Shown: positions 1-10,790, numbered from the stretch's first letter. The stretch: DNA of 17,658 bases from Poronia punctata (GCA_022579005.1 MU401890.1:1-17658); one strand, 5' to 3'. The notes: generated from the letters alone by a model not told the origin. Made by a program: numbers and translations.

Positions 1-95
<95 letters not shown>

Positions 96-138
96 CATTA
101 TTATCATTATTATTAATATCATTATCATCATTATCATT
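1..138. repeat. ATT trinucleotide microsatellite
   Basis: Positions 1-95 are an uninterrupted ATT repeat (about 31 units), truncated by the window edge. From 96 to about 138 it becomes imperfect, with ATC units (ATTATC, ATCATC) interspersed. It lies about 570 bp upstream of the first start codon. It is a simple-sequence tract and is not RIP-derived; a regulatory role cannot be judged from sequence. Confidence 0.95.
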
Positions 139-369
139 TATTTCTTTTTAATATTTATATGTTATATTACTAGTTGCTTTGTAGCTAATACTAGGCAGTT
201 AGCCAGCAGTTCTAAATGCTATGCTCGGTTGCAAATAAAGCGAAATATATGGGTCTGCGCAGCTATGCATTCTTTGCGCCTACAATTTAGCAGAGTTTAC
301 GCAGACATACGAGTACTCATTCCTAGGTTGGTTTGCAGCTTGCCTGCGAAGGCCTCCTTTTGGGGTAAT

Positions 370-417
370 GCGGGGATGAACCGAGGGATGCCTAGGTAAC
401 ATGTCCGATCCCTGGGG
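370..417 (+). promoter_or_regulatory. Pair of CreA-like (SYGGRG) sites
   Basis: GCGGGG at 370-375 and CTGGGG at 412-417 both fit SYGGRG on the same strand, 42 bp apart. Closely spaced pairs are typical of functional CreA sites, and glucose repression would suit a gene that activates acetoacetate. This is a motif match only. Confidence 0.3.
381..386 (+). promoter_or_regulatory. CCGAGG box, candidate fatty-acid response element
   Basis: CCGAGG is the core motif for FarA/FarB-type Zn2Cys6 activators, which switch on beta-oxidation, peroxisomal and acetyl-CoA handling genes in filamentous ascomycetes. It lies 319 bp before the start codon, between the two CreA-like sites. A hexamer is expected by chance roughly once in 2 kb counting both strands, so one site alone is weak evidence. 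It gains weight from the possible peroxisomal signal on the encoded protein. Confidence 0.35.
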
Positions 418-538
418 CTAAGGACGGCCATGTTAATTGGAGGGTAATTCAGTCATATATCCACGCGTATGATATGTAGGCACTTAGGAAGGTATATTCA
501 GGCTGATGGCCACAATACCAACCATATCTGATACCTAT

Positions 539-543
539 CCAAT
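539..543 (+). promoter_or_regulatory. CCAAT box
   Basis: CCAAT in the forward direction, 162 bp before the start codon, is a normal position for binding by the HAP/AnCF complex in fungal promoters. It overlaps the start-stop ATGTAA at 542-547. Confidence 0.4.
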
Positions 544-704
544 GTAATATAGCTACGTTTGTACCCACCTGTCGCAGCTAAGAAGGTGTACTTTGGAGAT
601 ACGAAGTGAGTGAGGTTGCATTAAAGCTTACCCATATCGTCTTGTTGTCGTTTGCCAGACCGAGTGCTATATCCTGCTGTATAGACGTGCCTTGGGTGTA
701 TACC

Positions 705-3041
705 ATGGCGGACCTTGCCGTTCCTCGAAAGTTATGGGAGCATCCAAGTCCCAAGAGCACCCAGCTGTGGAGTTTTATGCAGCTCATCAACCAGAAATAC
801 AACCTGAGCCTAACGGTGAGTTTCCCTCTTCTTCCCAGTGGCTCTCTCTAACATCCCTGCCAATCTCAGACTTTCCAAGACATATACAAGTTCTCCGTGG
901 ACAGGCGCTCTATCTTCTATGCCGAGGTCTTTGAATTCTCTAATCTTATTTACCAGGGCTCATATACCAGAGTCGTGGACGAGAGCAAAACAGTCAATAG
1001 CATTCCGCATTGGTTCGAAGGTGTGCATCTAAACTGGGCCGAGAACATATTGTGGACACGGAGCTCGACCGACCCTCCTGGGCATGGAACCAAGGCAGGG
1101 AAAGAGGATGACAAAATTGCGCTGACAGAACTCCGAGAAGGAGTGACGGACCTGAGACATGTAACCTGGGCAACTCTGAGGCAGCTGTGTACAATATATG
1201 CCTCAGCCCTGTGTACTGCTGGGGTCCGACGGGGGGATCGGGTCGTTGTGGTGGGCGCAAACAGTGTCGAGACTCTCGTCATCTTCCTTGCAACAACCTG
1301 GCTAGGAGCAATCTTCAGCAGCAGCTCTACTGATATGGGTGTCCAGGGCATATTACAACGCACAGTTCAGATCGAGCCCAAGGTACGTAGATGCCGATCC
1401 TCGTCAATAGCACCCTGGTCCTAAACCCCACGTACACAGTACATATTTATGGACGATGCCACGCTTTATAATGGGAAGAGAATGGACCTGCGCGAGAAGA
1501 TGGCCGGCGTCGTTGCTGGCATGAAAGACTGCCGTAACTTTCAGGGCCTGGTATCCATACGTAGATTCCGTAATGCCTTGGACGTCAGCGAAATTCCCAT
1601 GACGCAGTCCCTGGTTGACTTTCTCGGGAAGCGTGGGGAGGCAACCCCGGAAATCCAAAGGGTAGCCTTTCACGAACCTTTCCTGATCTGCTATTCTTCG
1701 GGCACCACAGGCATTCCAAAGGCGATAGTGCATTCGGTCGGTGGCGTGCTGCTTAACTCGGTGAAAGAGGGTCGCCTCCACGAGGATGCAAGGCCAGGTG
1801 CTGTATCGTTGCAGTACACAACGACTGGCTGGATCATGTATATGGCAAGCGTCGCGCAATTACTGCTAGGCTCTAGAGTCATACTGTATGACGGTTCACC
1901 ATTCCATCCGGACGTGCAAACTTTCGTCAAGCTTATCGGCGAGCAGAAGATTACGCGTTTGGGAATCAGTCCCCGCTGGATGCATGAGCTTTTTAAAGCC
2001 GGAGTCGAGCCTAGGGAAATAACCGATCTCTCAAGCCTGCGAACCGTGACGTCCACCGGAATGGTCCTTCCGGATCGATTATTTGAATGGTTCTACGACA
2101 AGGGATTTCCCTCGCGAGTGCACCTGGCGAACATGTCTGGAGGGACAGATATCGTGAGTACAGATGCTCGCTTACTGCTTCCCCGGGTCATCTTCACTGC
2201 TAATGTTGTCGCTTCCCTAAGGCCGGCTGCTTCGCTCAGGGGAATCCTTTGACGCCGGTCTTCGTTGGAGGTACACAAGGGCCATCCCTGGGTATCAACG
2301 TACAGCTTTATGATTCGGCATTGCCGCCAGGGCCCGGTAGGCCGGTTCCGGATGGGACCCCTGGTGAGCTTGTGGCCGTCAACTCATTCCCGAATGTGCC
2401 GGTATATCTCTGGGGCGACAAGAATCCTCCTGGAGCACCTGGAACCAAGTACCACTCAGCATATTTTGATCGCTATGAGCATGTCTGGGCACACGGCGAT
2501 TTCTGTGTCTTTCACCCTTTGACGAAAACTCTTACTTTCTTGGGTCGAGCGGACGGTGTACTAAACCCAAGCGGCGTCCGTTTTGGGTCGGCCGAGATCT
2601 ACTCCGTAATCGAACGCAACTTCGCCGACCAGGTCGCGGATTCGATTTGCGTCGGTCAAAGACGACCGCACGATAGTGACGAGAGCGTCATGTTGTTCCT
2701 GCTCATGCGTCCTGGTCACAAGTTTGACCAGGAACTGGTGCAAAAGGTCAAAGATTCTATTCAAAGAGAGATGACAAAGCGCCATGTGCCTAAATACGTC
2801 TTCGAAACACCAGAAATACCTGTAAGTAGTTTTACCGGGCCCCAGTTCCAATATAGGACCGCGCTGATATTTGTTGAGGCAGACTACGGTCAACTTAAAG
2901 AAGGTCGAGCTCCCTGTAAAGCAGATTGTCTCGGGCCAAATCATCAAGCCCAGTGGCACTTTACTAAACCCGCAGAGCCTAAACTACTACTATCGGTTTG
3001 CCAAGGTTGAGGAGATAGACCTAGTAGTAGCAAAGCTATAA
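705..3041 (+). CDS. AACS: Acetoacetyl-CoA synthetase (acetoacetate-CoA ligase), 5 exons
   Basis: It activates acetoacetate with ATP and CoA to acetoacetyl-CoA, AMP and PPi (EC 6.2.1.16). I join 705-815, 870-1382, 1440-2153, 2222-2821 and 2883-3041: 2097 nt, 698 residues, normal for this family, with no stop or frameshift. The N-terminus (PRKLWEHPSPKSTQ) and FSVDRRSIFYAEVFEFSN are AACS-like. The P-loop YSSGTTGIPK is at 293-302, TTTGW at 335-339, SGGTDI at 441-446, and GRADGVLNPSGVR at 554-566. The C-terminal part carries LKKVELPVKQ (651-660) and SGTLLNP. The start ATG is the first in the leader and sits in ACCATGGC. The last residues are Ala-Lys-Leu, a possible PTS1 peroxisomal signal, although AACS is usually cytosolic. 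A general acetyl-CoA synthetase is less likely because of the AACS-specific tail ending NYYYRFAKVEE. Confidence 0.95.
816..869 (+). other. Intron 1 of the AACS gene
   Basis: 54 bp, GTGAGT...TCTCAG, with a CTAAC branch-point match at 848-852. The frame stops inside it (TAA 849-851), while removal joins NLSLT to TFQDIYKFSVDRR as expected for AACS. Phase 0. Confidence 0.93.
1383..1439 (+). other. Intron 2 of the AACS gene
   Basis: 57 bp, GTACGT...TACACAG, with a weaker CTAAAC branch-like site near 1421. Removal joins VQIEPK to YIFMDDATLYNGK, the continuous family sequence. Phase 0. Confidence 0.92.
2154..2221 (+). other. Intron 3 of the AACS gene
   Basis: 68 bp, GTGAGT...CCTAAG, with a GCTAAT branch-like site near 2199. 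The AG at 2220-2221 is chosen because it restores SGGTDI-AGCFAQGNPLTPVFVGG. The later CAG at 2236-2238 would delete conserved residues. Phase 0. Confidence 0.9.
2822..2882 (+). other. Intron 4 of the AACS gene
   Basis: 61 bp, GTAAGT...GAGGCAG, with CTGAT as the best branch-like site. Removal joins FETPEIP to TTVNLKKVELPVKQ, giving the family C-terminus. Phase 0. Reading through instead gives an unrelated tail ending near 3010. Confidence 0.92.
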
Positions 3042-4159
3042 AGCCTGTTTAATAACAAAGAACTTGTAAGAATTTAAGCAAAAAGTAGGCTTGATTTTTC
3101 TAAAATTATATAACTATTTAAACCCTTTTTTATAAAACCTTATTATATTAAATAAATAGTTTATATCTTTTTATAAAAAATATAATACTTATATTAACTA
3201 AAAATATTATTATTAAATAAATTAGTTTAAATAATTAAAACTTATTATTATATTTTCTATTTTTTATAAAAAGCTTATTTTAAAAAAGGTAAAATTAAGC
3301 CTTTAAAAACGTTTAAAAATATAATAAAAATATATTATAAAATATAAATAAAATTACTTGCTATATTTTAGTTTTTTATTTTAAATTTAAACTTTTATTA
3401 TAATATAAACTATATATTAATTTTATATTAACTGCTTTTTTATTATTATTATAAGTAAATAATATTAAACTATTTTTATAAAAACTTAAAATATTTTATT
3501 TTTATTTTTAAAAAAAGAAATTTTAAATTTTATATAAACTAATTAAAAAAAACTTAAAACTATTTATATATTAAAGCTTTATTAAATATATTAATACTCT
3601 TTTTAGCTTAATATAATTATATATATTATTATAGGTTTTTAGTAAATATATTTTAATCTAATATATTTATAAAATATAAAATTTTAAAACTTACTTTAAT
3701 ATTAACTTTTAAATTATTAAATATTTAAAAACTAATATTATAATATAATTATAAAAAAGTAAGCCTTTTAAAAGTATTTTAATTTATTAATAAAAATATT
3801 AAAAAAACTAAAAAAGGCTTTTATGTTTTTATTAAATATATAAGATATATATATATATATATATATATTAAATAGTAAATATAACAATAAAGAGGTATAA
3901 AGGTTATAAGGGCTATAATAATTAACGATTTATTTAAAAAATAGAAATAAGAAAGACTTATTATAATTACTAATAACCTTATTTCTATTAAGGTTTTAAG
4001 TAATAAAATAAACCCTTAGATAAAGGTTTTAAATAAAGGTATTGTTATAGCAAGAGCTATAGTAAATAACCGAAATAAAGAAAACATAAATAGGTATAAA
4101 CAACACTAGGCTATATATTTTAGTTAAAGTTAGCCGGACTTAACCTATTAAAAGAGGAC
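3042..4159. other. A+T-rich, RIP-degraded intergenic block
   Basis: Composition falls abruptly within a few bases of the AACS stop codon. The remaining C is mostly in CpT or CpC and G mostly in ApG, with TpA very frequent, as expected after RIP. There are no open frames or recognisable genes. From about 3880 to 4159 the sequence is somewhat less extreme (for example TTAGCCGGACTTAACC near 4128). It must also contain the 3' UTR and polyadenylation region of the AACS gene. No clear copy of another repeat in the window was recognised here. Confidence 0.7.
3845..3868. repeat. AT dinucleotide tract
   Basis: A pure AT repeat of 12 units inside the RIP-degraded block. Confidence 0.9.
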
Positions 4160-4164
4160 CTAGT

Positions 4165-4383
4165 TGTTAAAACCTAGTAATATAGCTTTAATATATGATT
4201 ATATTATATAATGCGTAAAAAGAGGATCTTTTTTTTACTATATTGTTTTTTTATACTAAATAAGTAAAGGAAAACCTTTTATAAAAAGACTTTTTTTTAA
4301 TAGTAGTTTTTATTTTAGCTATTTTTTTTACTATATAGGCATTATATTAAGTATAGTTTTTTTATAACTTATTACTTTTAATA
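4165..4383. repeat. Left LTR of the retrotransposon
   Basis: 219 bp, starting TGTTAAAACCTAG and ending CTTTTAATA. It aligns with 9606-9822 throughout, including TAAATAAGTAAA, TAGTAGTTTTTAT and ACTATATAGGCATTATATTA. Many of the differences are C/T or G/A transitions, as RIP would leave. A TATA-like ACTATATA lies in its 3' third. Confidence 0.85.
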
Positions 4384-5693
4384 TACCTTTTTAAAATAAA
4401 CTAAGTTATTAAACTATTTTATAGCTAAAAATAAAGCTTTTAATAATAATCTATAAAGCTTTATAATTTTAAATATAGTGTTTTTAGTTATTCTATTTTA
4501 TTTTTTTACTTTCTTAATACTTTTATAATAACTAATTAAAGCTTTTTTAAAACCTATATTACTTTTATATTAACTAGATTAACTTATTATATAAAGCTTA
4601 ACTACTTATTAAATGCTAATAATTTTATAAAATTATTTACTATTATTAAATTTATAAGTATATAAAGTATTTAAAGCGTTTTATTAATTACTTTTTATTA
4701 TAATTAGTAACTATATATATTAATATACTGTAATTTTATTTTTAATTTAACAATATATTTTTTAACTAAATTAATTGTTTATTAATTATTATATTAAATA
4801 GTAATATATTTAGTTTTTAAATTAATACTAAGCTTATAAACAAGCTAATTAAAAAATATAGCTTTTTATATAGCGTAAGCTAGCATAAAAGGCTTTACTT
4901 TAATAGTAAAAGTAGTAATTATATTTTATTTATTAGCTTTGTACTTAATAAATCTTTTAAAAAAATTATAGTATAAGCTTATAAGCTTTTTAAGTTATAG
5001 TGTTATTTGCAAAAAATAAATTGCAAGGTATATTAAGCCTATTGCTTTTATTATATTAAAAAGCAAAGTATTAATTTATATAAAAATAGTTTAATACTTA
5101 GTTAGCAATAGCTTTATAACTTAAAAAGAATTATTATTAAATTATAAAAGGTTTAAATTAATAGATATTATATTAAGTTTAGTAATAATTACTATATATA
5201 TAATAAATCTTTTTTTTTACTATTTATAAATATGTTTTAAAATAGTAGTTTTATTATAAGAAAGGAGTTTAATAGATCTTATTAGTATAACAGAAATTAT
5301 TTTAAAAAAGTTACTTAACTTATATATTTTTTTAATCCAAGCAAACTAAAATAGCTAAATTAAGCTTTGCTAATAATTATAAATAATTTTTACTTTAAAA
5401 AACTACTTTAAATTATAGGCTTTTAATAGTTAATATTACCTTTTTAATTATTTAATACTATAAATAGGTTTAGCCTTTTAAAACTTTTAATAAGTAACTA
5501 TAAAATTATAAATATAAATAAATATAAAAATGTTTCTTTTTATATAGCAATAAGGCTTATAAGGAACTAGCTTAAATTTAAGCTTTTTAAGCGTAAACGT
5601 AAGCTTCTTTTACTAAAAAAGCAATAGTTCTTTTAAATTATAAAGCTCTTTAAAAAGTTTTAAAATAAAGCTAAACGTTTTATACTTATAAAG

Positions 5694-5742
<49 letters not shown>

Positions 5743-8700
5743 TATAAAGTATTACGTTAATAAAAGCGTTACTTATATTATATTATTTTATTTTAATGTT
5801 AAATTTAGCTATAATAGCTATAAAATCTTTATAAAACTTGCTTATAAGTATAAAAGCTTATATAGTTTTATTTTTATATATAAGCTATTAATTTTTATAT
5901 ATACTTAATTAACCTTCGCTTTTTAAATAAAAGCTTTTTTTATTAAACTTATAAACATATACTTATATATAGTTTAAAATTAATTAATCTTTAGTTATAA
6001 AAGTAGTAACTCTTTTTAAAAACTAATTTAATTATAATTTTTTAAAGAAACCTTTTTAGCTTTTATAAACTTATTTTTACAAAATAGGTTAAAAGCCTTT
6101 TATAAAGGCGTAAAAAAAGGTTGCTTTAATATATTAAAATATTATTTTATATTTTCTTTTTAAAATATAAGTATAATAGCTGTTTTTAAAATTTTCTTTT
6201 TTAAAAAGCGCCTTTAAAGTAGTATAAACAGCCTTTTAATACTTTAGCCTTATTAGCTTTACTTACTAGCATATTGTGCTTAAGTTTTAAAGTATATAGG
6301 CGTTTAGCATTAAATATAGCTTTTTATTACTTTATTTATTTATTTACTTTAATATAAACTTATTAGCTTAATTTTAATAGTTTAGTGTAAAGCTTAGTAA
6401 AGTAAATTAAAAAGTTATTATAATATTTATTAATAAATAGTTTTACTTAGCTTTTATAAAAGTAAAGTAGAAAATTATTATATATAATACTTTTTAAAAT
6501 TAATATTTTCAATTGCTATAAGCATTATAGTATTTAAAAGTAAATATAAAAGTAATAAAAAGGTTAAAGTTTTAAATTAGTATAAATATAATTAGTTTTA
6601 CTAAACTTAAGATTTACTATATTTTTGATATTTTGCTTATTATTTATACTAATAATAATATTTCAATTATATTTAACAATTTTATATTTTATTTTTATTT
6701 TTAGAAACGTTAAAGCTATAAAGCTTAGTTTTAAAAATTAAAATTTTACAATTAAGTATTTACAGCTCATTTTTGAGTTTTTTCAGCTTTTTATTAAATC
6801 TTTAGTTTTTAATAAATTATATATTTTTAGTATAAATTATGTAATTAGTTAAAAGGTTTTAAATTTTATATTTTTAATATAAATCATATAATTAGTTACA
6901 AGGTTTTAAACTTTATATATATTAGTTAACCTATAGCTAATAAAGTAACTTATTTAAGCTTTAAAGCTTAGTTTTAAAAGGCCTTTTTTATATTAGTAGT
7001 AAAGGCGTAAGCTTTATACTTATAAACTTATAAATAGTTTGTTTAAGTGTAGTTGTTTAGTTTAAATATAGCTATTTTAAGCGCTAAAGTAAATAGAAAA
7101 ACGTTTATACAAAGTTTTTTAGTTAAATATATGTTTAAGTATTTAATTTTTTAAATATATAAAGCTTTATTAATTTTAACTTATAAGCTTTTAAAATGCT
7201 TTGCGCTAGCTTTTATATACTAAGCGTACTTTTTAACTATTTAGTTAAACTGCTTAATAACGCTATTTTAAGCTAAAGTATTTAAAGTTAAAATTTTAAA
7301 TATAATAAATCTTTTATTAATAAAGTAGTTTTTAACTTTATAAGACTATAATAGTTGCTTATTTAACTTAATTTTATTAACTTATTTAATATAAACTATT
7401 TTAATTTTTAATATAAATATTTTAAGTATTTATAATATTATGCTTAGTTTAAAGCTTAGTAAATAATAATTAAATAAATACTTTAAGTACTTTTTAGTTA
7501 TAAATAGCATTAATACTTTACTTTTAATACTTTTATTATATAAGTCCTACTTTATACTAATACGTCTAAATAAAAGATTTAGCTATTCTTTAATACTTTG
7601 TTAATTTAGTTTTTAAGCTCTTTATATATACAACTTAAGTAATTTATTAGGTTAATAGTTTAGTTTAAAAATCTTTTAATTTTTACTTTTTCTATTTAGC
7701 TAACTAAGTAGTAAATAATATTAAGTTTTAAATAGCTAAGTTAAAAATACTATTAAAAAAGATTTGCTTTAAACGCTAACTTTCTAGTATATATTATTAG
7801 CAAGTTTTTTTAAGTATAAAAAAAGCTTTATTTATACTTAAAAATAAGTATTTTAAAATATATTATTTTTATTAGTTTTATATATAGGATAGCTATAAAC
7901 TATATATTGTTTAAAAATAGCTTTTAAATAGCTTTATATTTTATTAAACCTTTTTTTAACTTAAAGTTTTAAGTAAAACAAAGTTAGTTATAAGATTTAT
8001 ATAGTAAGCTACGTTTTTAACCTAAATAGTAAAAAACTTTAAAGTACTTTAAAATATTATATTAATTATTTTATACGCTTATATTAGCGTAATAATATTA
8101 TTAGTATATATTAAATCTTTATTAAGTACGGTTTTAATAATATAAAAGTAATTTATTTTATTACAAATATAAAAAGTCGATTTTAAATTAAGTATAGCTA
8201 AGTTTTTTAAAAAGTATAGTTTACTTTTTTACTATTTGCTACCTTAAAAGCTAGCATAGATAATAACTTATTTTAGTTTTTTTCTTTTTAGTATAGGCTT
8301 TTTATTTATTTTATTCGTCTTATACTTTTACAATTTTATAAGCTTTAATTTTCTTTTAAAAGTTAAAGTTATATTTTACTCTTAGCTTAATATAGTTTAT
8401 AATTTAATTATTTATCAGAGAATCTTTAGTAATATTTTTAAAAGAGTATGTTAATAATTAAGTAAACTATAAAAGCTTTTATATATAAAGTAAACCTTTT
8501 GATTATTAAAAGTATTTTTATAAGTTTTTTGTATTAATATAGTATTGCTACTATATACTAAGCCTTTATTATAGCTATAAGTTAACAATTAATTACAAGC
8601 TTTATAACTTTTTCTTTTATTTATTAAAAAATAATATAAAAGCCTTATTTTTGACTTTTTCTTTTGATTAGTTATAATGTGTTTGTTAAAGGTTATAAAT

Positions 8701-9605
8701 AACCTCACTTTTATTTTTAAGAATTTTGCCCTTTTGTTATAAGCTACCTTTCTTTTAAATTTGCAGCAATTGCTATATAATTTAACTTTTGTTTATAAGT
8801 ATAGCTTTATTTGCTATTTAAAAGTATTAAACTATAATTTATATTTGTTTTTAAAGCTTTTAAAATTTTAAAAAATAGTTAAGCTATATTAAGTATTTTG
8901 TTAATTTTATGCTTTTTAAGCTTAAAAGTGTAATGTTTTTCTTTAGTAATAAACTTTTTAAAATCTTTAATAGTCTTTTTAAAGCTTTATTTAAAAGATA
9001 ATATAAATTTAAAGCAAGCTATAACTTTTATAACTTTGGTTATTAGCTTACTAAATCTTTAAAGGCTAGCATACTAAATATTAAAGCGTTTATTATATTT
9101 TATATAAATAAATTAGTGAAACGTTAAAACTATTTTTTTATTTTAATAGTTAGTTTTTCTTTTATGTTAAATAAAAATATAAAATTGTTTTTTATTATTA
9201 ATATATATTGTTATTTTATAAGTATAATTATTTTTAAAGTTTATTATAAGCTTAGAATACTTTATTAGTATATTGTTTATATTAACAAAACCTTTTATAT
9301 TTATAATAAAAGTATTTTTAGCTATATTAAATCTACTATAAGGTTTTTAAATAGCTAAAAAAGTAAGCGTTTTATTAAATTTACTTAAATTAGGCCATTT
9401 TAGCTCTTTAAGCTATAATTTCTTATTCTTTAAGTTAATATATCTTTAAATATTAAAAGTAACAGCTTAAAATTTAAACCTTTTATTTTAAGCATAAAAA
9501 CCTTTTAAGCAACTTAGTATAACCATTTTTTATTAATGCTACAATAGCTAAATTACTATATTTATTATACTTTAATAATAATAGCAAGCAAATAAAACTT
9601 TTAAT
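4384..9605. pseudogene. Decayed interior of the LTR retrotransposon
   Basis: About 5.2 kb between the LTRs, with no open frame of useful length and no domain that can be named with confidence. It contains scattered GC-containing islets such as GCCCTTTTGTTATAAGC and TTGCAGCAATTGC near 8728-8776, and an AT tract. RIP would turn CAA/CAG and TGG codons into stops, which explains the complete loss of reading frames. It was presumably gag-pol. Confidence 0.7.
5699..5738. repeat. AT dinucleotide tract
   Basis: A pure AT repeat of 20 units inside the retrotransposon interior. Confidence 0.92.
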
Positions 9606-9822
9606 TATTAAAACCTAGCAATATAGCTTTAATATATAATTATATTATATAATATATAAAAAAGAATCTTTTTTTTATTATAAAGTTTTCTTATACTAAA
9701 TAAGTAAAAAAGACCCTTTATAAAAAACCCTTTATTATAGTAGTTTTTATCTTAGCTATATCTTTTTTACTATATAAGCATTATATTAATTATAGTTTTA
9801 TTATAACTTGTTAGTTTTAATA
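9606..9822. repeat. Right LTR of the retrotransposon
   Basis: 217 bp, starting TATTAAAACCTAG (the left copy has TG where this has TA, a RIP-type change) and ending GTTTTAATA. It contains ACTATATAAGCATTATATTA and is followed at once by the target duplicate CTAGT. Confidence 0.85.
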
Positions 9823-10065
9823 CTAGTAAGGAAATAAACAAATAAACCTATAAGTACTTATAACTTAATACTAAGGGACCTATAAGTAAATAGGTACTTA
9901 TAACACAATTTTCATTATTATATTTAATATTTAATATTCTTAAAAAATACTTAAAAATCTCTTTATATCTATACTATAGTAAATAATAATATAATATAGT
10001 TTTTATTTAAGTAAATAGTTTTTTATATTTTTTAAATCTTTTTAAAAAAACCTTTTAATAATACT

Positions 10066-10193
10066 TATAAGTACTTAACTATATATAAAGCTAGGACAAA
10101 CTTATAAGTACTTATAAATTACCTATAAGTACTTAACTATATATAAAGCTAGGACAAACTTATAAGTACTTATAAATTACCTATAAGTACTTA
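10066..10193. repeat. Two perfect 58-bp tandem units plus a partial third
   Basis: Units 10066-10123 and 10124-10181 are identical base for base, and 10182-10193 starts a third. Each unit opens with TATAAGTACTTAAC, contains AAAGCTAGGACAAAC, and holds the palindrome TATAAGTACTTATA. The perfect identity suggests the duplication arose after RIP had ended here, or that it is too short to be recognised by RIP. Confidence 0.95.
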
Positions 10194-10790
10194 TTTGCTA
10201 ACTTTAATCTTAGTTTCTTTTTTTACGTTTAAATTTAATTTTAAATATAAAGGTATATTAGTCTTTATACTAGTAGCTTTATATATCACTTATTATAGTA
10301 AAGCTATAGCTATTTAAAAACAAAATCTTTAATTAAAAACTTGCTTTTAAAGAGCATAATTTAATAATTTAATACTTTAAAATTATATTAAAAAAGCAAG
10401 GTTAATTTTAAAGTTTAACTATAAAGGTAAAAAAATAAAACTAAAATATTAATAAAACACTTTATAGCTTTTATATTTCTTTTAATTAGTTTAAACAGTC
10501 TTTTAAGATTTTAATTAGCTACTAGCTTTTAATATACTTAATTATAAATAGCTATATAAATACTATTTTATATAGCTTATATAGATATATATATAGTATA
10601 TTGTTTAACTTATATTATAAGTATATAAAGCTATATTATAAGCTTAGTATTAAAACTTTTTAAAACTTTATAGTTTATAAAAATATTTTAATTAATTTAC
10701 TATATATTAATAGTTAATTAAACTAGCTTTAATAAACCTTATTTTCTATAATATATTTAAGTATATAATAAACTTTATATATAAAGATAT

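Larger units (their letters stand above)
139..704 (+). promoter_or_regulatory. Promoter and 5' leader of the acetoacetyl-CoA synthetase gene
   Basis: This stretch has no coding signal; short open frames crossing it have no recognisable protein content. Elements seen are a CCAAT box at 539-543 (162 bp before the start codon), CCGAGG at 381-386, and two SYGGRG-type sites, GCGGGG at 370-375 and CTGGGG at 412-417. CCGAGG matches the core bound by FarA/FarB-type fatty-acid regulators in aspergilli, and SYGGRG matches CreA. These matches are short and could be chance. A start-stop pair ATGTAA sits at 542-547. No other ATG occurs before 705, which supports that start. Confidence 0.6.
4160..9827. mobile_element. 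RIP-degraded LTR retrotransposon with 5-bp target duplication
   Basis: Two direct repeats (4165-4383 and 9606-9822) bracket about 5.2 kb. The outer flanks carry the same pentamer CTAGT at 4160-4164 and 9823-9827, the signature of an LTR-element integration. Total length 5.66 kb suits a Ty3/gypsy or Ty1/copia element. The interior has stops throughout on both strands, so gag and pol cannot be read and the superfamily stays open. The + strand interior is richer in T than A, which hints that the original coding strand was minus, but no primer-binding site or purine tract is convincing. Same-family LTRs also flank the downstream Yih1-type gene. Confidence 0.85.

Noticed and set aside
250..420. 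tRNA or other structured RNA in the AACS promoter
   Set aside because: No cloverleaf, A-box/B-box pair or acceptor-stem pairing could be made.
606..658. A 5' UTR intron (GTGAGT...GCCAG, 53 bp) in the AACS leader
   Set aside because: Length and ends fit the other introns, but no good branch point is present and no conservation can be checked. Only RNA data would settle it.
950..1363. Minus-strand open frame of 137 codons across AACS exon 2
   Set aside because: It is the shadow of a strongly supported coding exon on the other strand, with no domain-like content.
6625..6690. Reverse transcriptase YxDD-like trace (IYTNNNI in one + frame)
   Set aside because: ATT/AAT-rich sequence gives such strings by chance, no neighbouring RT motif was found, and base asymmetry rather suggests a minus-strand coding direction.
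10066..10193. CRISPR array
   Set aside because: The units are contiguous tandem copies without unique spacers, and the genome is fungal.
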